This document shows, piece by piece, positions 17,880 through 25,300 of a stretch of DNA of 64,000 bases; within the stretch, counting starts at the first letter, position 1, and each line of letters opens with the position of its first letter. The position numbers were made by a program, and so were the translations under genes. The stretch spans positions 186,001-250,000 of the forward strand of contig NZ_JAKUCN010000005.1 of NCBI RefSeq assembly GCF_022808595.1, in the 5' to 3' direction. The stretch comes from Microvirga solisilvae. GTDB lineage: Bacteria; Pseudomonadota; Alphaproteobacteria; Rhizobiales; Beijerinckiaceae. Below the pieces are notes generated by a model. It was given only the letters and a program-made list of their open reading frames with translations, ran no database searches and was not told the DNA's origin.

Positions 17880-19165
17880 GCACCCCGATCCTGTTCAAGG
17901 CCTATCGCACCGCCACCGCAATTCTCGAACCGGCCGTTCTCGGCCTCCTATTGTGGCGTCAGCGCAAAGGGCGCGAGGATCGCACGCGTATCGGCGAGCG
18001 CCAGGGCTATCCGAGCCGCCAGCGTCCCAAGGGCCATCTGATCTGGGTCCACGGCGCAAGCATCGGCGAGACGCTCTCGCTGCTGCCTATCGTCGAGCGT
18101 CTGACCCAGCGCGGGCTTGCAGTGCTCGTCACCTCAGGCACCCGCACCTCGGCCGCGCTCATCGCGCGTCGCCTTCCGCCCGGCGCGGTGCATCAGTTCG
18201 TGCCCCTCGACGTGCCGCGCTACATGCGCCGCTTCCTGGATCACTGGCAGCCGGACCTCGCCCTGATCGCCGAATCCGAAATCTGGCCCAACACGGTGAT
18301 GGCCCTCGACGAGCGGCACATCCCGCTCGTGATGGTCAACGGACGCATGTCGGACCGCTCGTTCCAGCGCTGGCAGAAACTGCCCGGCATCATCAGAAGC
18401 CTGCTCGAACGCTTCGCCCTCTGCCTTGCCCAGACGCAGGACGATGCGGAGCGGCTCGCCCGCCTCGGCGCGCCGCGCGTCGTAATGACAGGCAATCTGA
18501 AATTCGACGCAGCCCCTCCCCCCGCCGATCCACGCGTCGTGGCGCATCTCTCCGGCCTCGTCGCCGGACGGCCCATCTGGCTCGCCGCCAGCACGCATGC
18601 GGGCGAGGAAGGCGTGATCGTCGCCGTGCATCGGGCTCTGGCCAAGCGCCATCCGCATCTGCTCACCATCATCGCACCACGCCATCCGCATCGCGGCCCT
18701 GAAGTGGCGGCCATCGCAGCGCAGGCAGGCCTGCGCGCGAGCCGCCGCTCAGAGGGCATTCATCCCGACCGCGCCACGGACGTGTATGTGGCGGACACAG
18801 TGGGCGAGATGGGGCTGTTCTATCGCCTGTCCCCCATCGTGGTGATGGGCGGTTCGCTCGTTGCCCATGGCGGTCAAAACCCCATCGAGCCGGCGAAGCT
18901 GGGCGCTGCGATCCTGCACGGACCGCATGTTCACAATTTCGAGGATGTCTATGCCGCCATCGATGTCGCGCGCGGCGCGCTGATGGTGAAGGACTCGACG
19001 GCGCTTGCCCGCGCCGTCAGCGAGCTTCTGACCAATACGGCGCTGACGCGCGATATGGCGCGCGCCGCGGGCGAAGCCGTGCAGTCTCTGGGCGGCGCTG
19101 TGGATCGCACCATGCAATCCATCGAGCCCTTTATCGTGCAGGCGAAACTCGGAGCGCGACGCTGA
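17876..19165 (+). CDS. waaA: 3-deoxy-D-manno-octulosonic acid transferase
   Basis: GT30 glycosyltransferase that adds Kdo from CMP-Kdo to the lipid A precursor at the inner membrane. It shows an N-terminal hydrophobic anchor, then WVHGASIGETLSLLPIVERL (about 56-75) with the catalytic-base glutamate, LVTSGTRTSAAL, LIAESEIWPNTV (about 125-136), PLVMVNGRMSDRSF and, in the C-terminal Rossmann domain, VVMGGSLVAHGGQNPIEPAKLG (about 322-343). It is 429 residues, normal for the family. It overlaps both neighbours (ATGA upstream, TGATG downstream), so the DUF374-waaA-lpxK set is one operon. Confidence 0.96.
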   Translation: MSTPILFKAYRTATAILEPAVLGLLLWRQRKGREDRTRIGERQGYPSRQRPKGHLIWVHGASIGETLSLLPIVERLTQRGLAVLVTSGTRTSAALIARRLPPGAVHQFVPLDVPRYMRRFLDHWQPDLALIAESEIWPNTVMALDERHIPLVMVNGRMSDRSFQRWQKLPGIIRSLLERFALCLAQTQDDAERLARLGAPRVVMTGNLKFDAAPPPADPRVVAHLSGLVAGRPIWLAASTHAGEEGVIVAVHRALAKRHPHLLTIIAPRHPHRGPEVAAIAAQAGLRASRRSEGIHPDRATDVYVADTVGEMGLFYRLSPIVVMGGSLVAHGGQNPIEPAKLGAAILHGPHVHNFEDVYAAIDVARGALMVKDSTALARAVSELLTNTALTRDMARAAGEAVQSLGGAVDRTMQSIEPFIVQAKLGARR

Positions 19166-20178
19166 TGCGTGCTCCCTCCTTCTGGTGGCAGAACAGCACG
19201 TCATTCCTGGCTAATCTGCTGCGCCCCGTAAGTGCTATCTACGGCACTGTTTCAAGCATGCGAATGAAACGGCAGGGAGAGCGCGCGGACCTTCCCGTCA
19301 TCTGCATCGGCAATTTCACCGCAGGCGGCGCCGGCAAGACACCGACGGCACTGCTCATTGCCGAGATCCTCGATGCGGCGGGCGAGAGCCCGGCCTTCCT
19401 CACGCGCGGCTACGGCGGCACGCTCCGCGGTCCTCTGCAGGTGCAGCCGCAGCACAAGGCGATGGATGTCGGCGACGAGCCGATCCTTCTCGCGGGCATG
19501 GCGCCCACCATCGTTTCCGCCGACCGCCCCGCAGGCGCACGGCTCGCTCATGAGATCGGCGCGACCGTGGTGATCATGGATGATGGCCTGCAGAATCCCT
19601 CTATCAAGAAGGATTGCGCGATTGCCGTGATCGACGGCGCCACCGGCATCGGCAATGGGTTGCCCATTCCCTCCGGTCCGCTGCGTGCCTGGATGAGCGC
19701 GCAATGGCCTGCCGTCGATGCCGTTCTCGTGATGGGTGCAGGAGCCGCCGGCGAAGCCGTGGCGCGTCAGGCAGCGCTCCTGAACAAGCGCGTCTTCAAG
19801 GGCAATCTCATGCCCGATCCGGGACTGGCCAATACGCTGAACGGACAGAAGGTGCTCGCCTTCGCAGGCATCGGGCGGCCCGAGAAATTCTTCGACACCC
19901 TGCATGCCTGCGGTGCCATTGTGGTGGAGGCTCGCTCCTTCCCCGATCACCATCCCTACAACAGGAGCGATCTCGAAGCTCTTCGTCGGGAGGCAGAAAC
20001 ACGCGGCCTGCAGGCGGTGACGACGGAAAAGGATTTCGTGCGGATCGTCAGCCTGAACGGTTCGGCGGTGTGGGAAGGACTGACGGTTCTGCCGGTGCGC
20101 CTGCACGTCGACGACGAAGCCGCCTTACGCAATTTCATCCTGCGCAAGGTCGGCGAGAGACGGCTGCGCCGCCCCTGA
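19165..20178 (+). CDS. lpxK: Tetraacyldisaccharide 4'-kinase
   Basis: Phosphorylates the 4' position of the lipid A disaccharide at the inner membrane. It has an N-terminal amphipathic/hydrophobic segment, the P-loop variant CIGNFTAGGAGKTPTALLIA (about 47-66), the LTRGYGG motif (about 79-85), DEPILLA, VIMDDGLQNPSIKKD (about 137-151) and a C-terminal DHHPYNRSDLEAL. It is 337 residues, as expected. The start overlaps the waaA stop by one base (TGATG), with an AGCGCGACGC context, so translation is coupled. It is convergent with the DUF2093 gene 3 bp away. Confidence 0.96.
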   Translation: MRAPSFWWQNSTSFLANLLRPVSAIYGTVSSMRMKRQGERADLPVICIGNFTAGGAGKTPTALLIAEILDAAGESPAFLTRGYGGTLRGPLQVQPQHKAMDVGDEPILLAGMAPTIVSADRPAGARLAHEIGATVVIMDDGLQNPSIKKDCAIAVIDGATGIGNGLPIPSGPLRAWMSAQWPAVDAVLVMGAGAAGEAVARQAALLNKRVFKGNLMPDPGLANTLNGQKVLAFAGIGRPEKFFDTLHACGAIVVEARSFPDHHPYNRSDLEALRREAETRGLQAVTTEKDFVRIVSLNGSAVWEGLTVLPVRLHVDDEAALRNFILRKVGERRLRRP

Positions 20179-20181
20179 CAA

Positions 20182-20412
20182 TCACCGGCCGGTGGATGCT
20201 GAGGGCTTCTGCCCGGTGATGCGCATCATCACCACTTCCGGGGACGCGTAAGGCTCCTGCAACTCGACGCTCCAATACTTGAGATCATCGAGAGGAATGG
20301 CCTCGCCGGTCACGGCGCAACGGACGAAAGCGCCGGGCTTTACCACCCGGAGATTGCTGTCGAGATACTGCACCACGGCCTCGCCGCCGCTGCGCTCATG
20401 CTTGTTCATCAT
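20182..20412 (-). CDS. DUF2093 protein, 76 residues
   Basis: Small alphaproteobacterial protein recognisable from AVVQYLDSNLRVVKPGAFVRC followed by AVTGEAIPLDDLKYWSVELQEPYAS, the conserved core of DUF2093. It has one Cys, no signal peptide and no TM segment; the function of the family is unknown. It is encoded on the strand opposite lpxK, with 3 bp between the stops, and lies downstream of xseA on the same strand with a 63-bp gap. Two consecutive ATG codons make the exact start ambiguous by one residue. Confidence 0.82.
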   Translation of the reverse strand: MMNKHERSGGEAVVQYLDSNLRVVKPGAFVRCAVTGEAIPLDDLKYWSVELQEPYASPEVVMMRITGQKPSASTGR

Positions 20413-20475
20413 TCACGCCATCGCTTGTTCGGTCGTCCCTTATAAGGGAACTGCGGCAGTGCTTTTCAATGCCGC

Positions 20476-22050
20476 CTAGAAAAGAGCGCCCTGCTCTTCC
20501 TTGACGACGAGCTTCGGTTTCACGGGCTTCGGCCGTGAGCCGATGCGGCCACCCGTAGCGTCGGCCTTGCCGTCCGCGAATTCGAGAACGAGAGCCTGAC
20601 CGTCGAGCACTGCATCCGCCGAGCGCAGAGGCTGGCCATCCACGTCGCGAACGAGGGCGAAGCCGCGCTTGAGCACCGACTTGTAGTTCAAGCTGTCGAA
20701 AAGCTTGGACACAGCTTCCAGCCTATCCGCCTTGCGCGCGAGCTGGCCTTTGAGAGCAGGCACCAGACGCTCGGCTACGCGCTGCGTGAGTTCCGTCGAT
20801 TGCGCGAGGCGCGTGCGCTCCGCGCGCAGCAAGGTCTCACGCGAGACGACGAGACGGCGATCGAGCTGCTTCAGCGTTTCCTCGCGCAATGTCACCAGAC
20901 GGCAGACGGCATTGTAGGGGCGCGAGCCCACCGCATCGAGCCTGGCGCGCATGCGCGCCACATTCGCGACAGGCGAAACGTGCGCGAGCTGGCGCGCGAC
21001 CTTGAGCAGCCGCTCCTCGTGTCCACGCGCGTTGCGCGCCAATGCTGGATAGAGCTTGGTCGCGGCAAGATCGAGACGCTGACGCTTGGGCGAGAAGAGA
21101 GCCTCCGGCGACGGCAGCGCGCGGGCCGTCGCGCGCAAATCCGAGCGGCGGCGGTCGATGAGACGCAGCATCGTCTCCGTGTGGCGACGGGAGAGATCGT
21201 TCACATCCGCCATTAGTTCGACGCGCACCGGCACCACCATTTCGGCGGCGCCTGTCGGCGTCGGCGCACGCATGTCGGCGGCGTAATCGATAAGCGTGGT
21301 GTCGGTCTCGTGCCCCACGGCAGAGACAAGCGGGATCGCGCTCTCGGCGGCGGCGCGCACCACGATCTCTTCGTTGAAGCCCCACAAATCCTCGATGGAG
21401 CCGCCGCCGCGTGCCACGATCAACACATCGGGACGCGGAATACGGCCGCCCGGCTCGAGGGCGTTGAAGCCACGGATGGCGGCAGCCACTTCCGCCGCGC
21501 AGGTGTCGCCCTGCACGCGCACGGGCCAGACCAGCACGCGACGCGGGAAGCGATCTTCGAGCCGATGAAGAATATCGCGGATCACGGCGCCCGTCGGCGA
21601 GGTGACGACGCCGATCACCTGGGGCAGGAACGGCAGGCGGCGCTTGCGCTCGGCGGCGAAGAGCCCCTCGGCGGTGAGCTTGCGGCGGCGCTCCTCGAGA
21701 AGCGCCATGAGCGCGCCGACGCCGGCAGGCTCCAGGGTTTCGACGACGATCTGGTACTTGGACGAGCCCGGGAAGGTGGTGATGCGCCCGATGGCGATGA
21801 CCTCCATCCCCTCCTCGGGGCGGATCTTGAGCTTGGCGAAAGAGCCCTTCCAGATCACCGCATCGATGCGGGCATTCTGGTCCTTGATGCTGAAATAGGC
21901 GTGGCCCGACGAATGGGGCCCACGATAGCCCGACACCTCGCCCCTCAGGCGCACGAAGCCGAAGGCATCCTCGAGGGTGCGCTTGAGAGCGCCCGCGAGA
22001 TCCGAAACGGACCATTCCTGGGCGTTGGAGGGAGCTTTTTCTGCGAACAT
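20476..22050 (-). CDS. xseA: Exodeoxyribonuclease VII large subunit
   Basis: Large subunit of ExoVII, which degrades single-stranded DNA from both ends. The N-terminal OB fold (VRLRGEVSGYRGPHSSGHAYFSIKD split here for length, around 36-60) is followed by the catalytic domain with VIGVVTSPTGAVIRDI, VLVWPVRVQGD, DVLIVARGGGSIEDLWGFNEE and SAVGHETDTTLIDYAAD (about 265-281), then a long coiled-coil region rich in R/L and a C-terminal NYKSVLKRGFALVRD. The length of 524 fits, with a longer basic tail. The small subunit xseB is not in the window. Confidence 0.95.
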   Translation of the reverse strand: MFAEKAPSNAQEWSVSDLAGALKRTLEDAFGFVRLRGEVSGYRGPHSSGHAYFSIKDQNARIDAVIWKGSFAKLKIRPEEGMEVIAIGRITTFPGSSKYQIVVETLEPAGVGALMALLEERRRKLTAEGLFAAERKRRLPFLPQVIGVVTSPTGAVIRDILHRLEDRFPRRVLVWPVRVQGDTCAAEVAAAIRGFNALEPGGRIPRPDVLIVARGGGSIEDLWGFNEEIVVRAAAESAIPLVSAVGHETDTTLIDYAADMRAPTPTGAAEMVVPVRVELMADVNDLSRRHTETMLRLIDRRRSDLRATARALPSPEALFSPKRQRLDLAATKLYPALARNARGHEERLLKVARQLAHVSPVANVARMRARLDAVGSRPYNAVCRLVTLREETLKQLDRRLVVSRETLLRAERTRLAQSTELTQRVAERLVPALKGQLARKADRLEAVSKLFDSLNYKSVLKRGFALVRDVDGQPLRSADAVLDGQALVLEFADGKADATGGRIGSRPKPVKPKLVVKEEQGALF

Positions 22051-22365
22051 GAGGAGAACCTAATCGGTCCACCCCTCCTCTGCCAAGGCCAGGACGCTCT
22101 CAATGAAGCCCCAATCCGCAGCAAATCCACCCTTGTCCACTGCCTGAGCGACGCAGCCCGTTTTCTCTGGATCGAGACTCTTCTCCAAGGAGAGAAAAAC
22201 GACCGCTACGGCAAGTGGAAGCCGTAACATCAATTTGAACTTCCGTTACGGCATCAACCTGAGCGGTAAAGTAAAAAGTTACTCTACAGCTTTGAGATAC
22301 GTTGTATCTTTTTCAACAGTGCGGTACTGGCATGACAACAAGCCTATGCTTGGGGGAGCTTTGTC
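22051..22365 (+). promoter_or_regulatory. AT-rich, palindrome-rich region upstream of the giant RTX gene
   Basis: 315-bp gap between xseA and the RTX gene. The distal half falls in GC content and carries three inverted repeats: GCCGTAAC (22221-22228) / GTTACGGC (22245-22252), AGTAA/TTACT near 22269-22283, and AGATAC-GTT-GTATCT (22295-22309) followed by a T-run. These look like operator or attenuator elements; the last could terminate transcription. I see no clear sigma-70 promoter. The gene has GGGGGAGC about 7 nt before its ATG. Confidence 0.45.
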
Positions 22366-25300
22366 ATGACGACACCCATCACCTCGATTGGTCCCGAGAC
22401 CAAGGTCAACATCACCACGGTTTCGGACCAGAAGGCTCCCAGCATCACAGGCTTGGCCGATGGCGGATGGATCGTCACCTGGCAGTCCAACAATCAGGAC
22501 GGCGGCGGTTACGGCATCTACCAGCAACGCTTCGACAAGACTGGCGCTGCCATCTCCACGAGCGATCTCCGCGTCAACCTCACCACGGCGAGCGACCAGG
22601 CCGATCCGAGCGTGACGGCCCTCCCCGATGGGGGCTGGGTGGTCACATGGGTCTCACAGAACCAGGACATCGGCTGGAACGGCGGCATTTATCAGCAGCG
22701 CTACAACAAGGATGGCATTGCTCAATACACGGCGGACAAGCTCGTCAATACGAATGTGGCTCTCGATCAGTCCCTGCCGAGCGTCACGGCCCTGAAGGAT
22801 GGCGGATGGGTGGTGACCTGGGTGACCGACGGCCAGGACGGCTCTGGCATGGGCGTCTACCAACAGCGCTACAACGCGTCGGGAACCGCAGTCGGTGCGG
22901 AGACCAAGGTCAATGCCTTGACGGATGGCGGGCAATCCCGGCCTTCGGTGACGTCTCTTCCCGACGGCGGCTGGCTGGTCACCTGGGAGTCCCATACTTC
23001 GTCCGGGGCGCATGCGATCTATCAGCAGCGCTACAATGCGAGCGGCGTCGCCTCCGCCGCTACTGACCTGCCTGTCGAGACGACCAACTCGGACTACAAG
23101 GTCATGCCAACCGTCACGACGCTGGCCGATGGCGGCTGGGTCGTCACCTGGACCTCCTACAGCGCCGGCGGTGACATCGTTCAGCAGCGTTTCGACAAGG
23201 ACGGCGTGGCGCTCTTTTCCACGCCGCAACGCGTCAATGTCACGACAGGAGGATTGCAGGAACCGGGCACCGTCACGGCCCTGAAGGATGGCGGCTGGGT
23301 GGTTGTCTGGCAATCGGCCGGACAGGATGGCTCGGGCAACGGCATCTACCTGCAGGCCTTCGACAAGAACGGCAATCCCGCAGGCCCAGCGGACATGCTC
23401 GTCAACACCACCACCGCCGGCAACCAGGAAATGCCGAGCGTGACGGCGCTCAACGACGGCTGGATCGTCAGCTGGCAATCCGCCGGCCAGGACGGCGACG
23501 GCTACGGCATCTATCAGAAGCGTTACTTCACCAACTCGCCTCCGACCGGCATCACGCTCTCCCGCGAGAGCGTGAACGAGGACGTCACGGGCGTCATCGC
23601 AACGCTGGATGGCATCGACCCGAATGCCGGAGATACATTCACCTTTGCGCTCGCAGAGGATGCCAGCGGCAAGTTTGAGATCGTCGGTAACGAGCTGCGC
23701 CTGAAGGCAGGCGAGAGCCTCGATTATGAGACGGCGACATCCCACACGATCAAGATCACCGTCACCGATCAGACGGGCCTTTCCGTCACCAAGTCCGTCA
23801 CAATCACCGTAAAGGATGTGGTCGAGAACCGTGTGCCTACCGGCGTCATCCTCTCGCGCACTGCCGTGGATGAGGATGAAACCGGCCTGATTGCGACGCT
23901 CGATGGTGTCGATCCGGATTTAGGCGACAGCTTCACCTTCTCTCTCGCGGAGGATGCGAGCGGCAAGTTCGAAATCGTCGGCAGCGAATTGCGTCTGAAG
24001 TCAGGCGAGAACCTCGATTATGAAACCGCCAAGTCGCATGCCATCAAGATTACCGTAACCGACAGGCTCGGCGCTTCGGTGACGAAGACGGTTCTGATCA
24101 CCGTCAACGACATCGCCGACACCAACGATGCGCCGACGGATATACGCCTGAACGGCGGCCTCGGCACGGCGATTGCGGAAGACGCCACCATCGATACGTT
24201 CATCGGCGTCTTGAGCGCGACGGACAAGAACGGCGATCCGGTGACTTTCCACTTCGCGCCCAGCGGCGATGCGGGCGGCCTCTTCGTCATCGATCCCGTG
24301 ACGAACCAGATCAAGCTCGCGCCCAGCGCCGTGCTCGATTACGAAGCGCTCGCCACGGGCAAGAAATACTACACGCTCTCGATCTATGCGGATGACGGCA
24401 AGGGCGGCGTCAGCGCCCCACAGACGATCACCATCGGCATCACCGACGTCAACGAGCGTCCCGACACCGCGATCACCGGCACGGGCCCCTCGGGCGCCAT
24501 CGTCGTGGACGAAGGCGCTACGACCGGCACGCTCGTCGCCTCCTTGACCGGCTTCGATCCGGAGGGCGACGCGATCACCTACGCCCTGCTGGACAATGCG
24601 GGCGGTCGCTTCAAGATCGTCGGCAGCGAGATCCGCGTGGCGAATGGCGCGCTCATCGACTTCGAGGATCCCGACGGCGCATCCCACACCCTCACCCTGC
24701 TCGTGATCGACGCCAAGGGCATGAGCCAGGTGAAAACGCTCACCGTGAGCGTGACTGGCAAGAACGACGCCCCGACGGATATTCTGCTGTCGAAAACGTC
24801 CATTGCCGAGAACACGGCCAGCGACACGGAAGTCGGCGTCTTGAGCACTGTCGACCAAGATGTGGGCGACACGTTCACCTACACGCTTGTCGACGATGCG
24901 GATGGACGCTTCAAGCTCGACGCCACAAAGACAAAGATCCTGGTCGCCGACGGATCGAGGCTCGATTACGAAACCGCCTCCTCGCATGCGATCAAGGTTC
25001 TGGTGACGGACAAGGGTGGCCTGACCTACGAAAAGACCATCATCATCAATCTCACTGACGTTGCCGAGGCCCCGGCCAACCATGCGCCGGTGGACATCAT
25101 TCTCTCAGGCGGCGCGAAAGGCAATGCCTCGGTGGACGAGAATGCCGTAACCGAGATCGAGATCGGCAGCCTCGGCGCCATCGACTTCGACAGCGGCGAC
25201 AGCTTCACCTACACGCTGCTCGACGATGCAGGCGGTCGCTTCAAGCTCGATGCCACCAAGACCAAGATCGTCGTGGCCGATGGCAGCCTGATCAACTACG

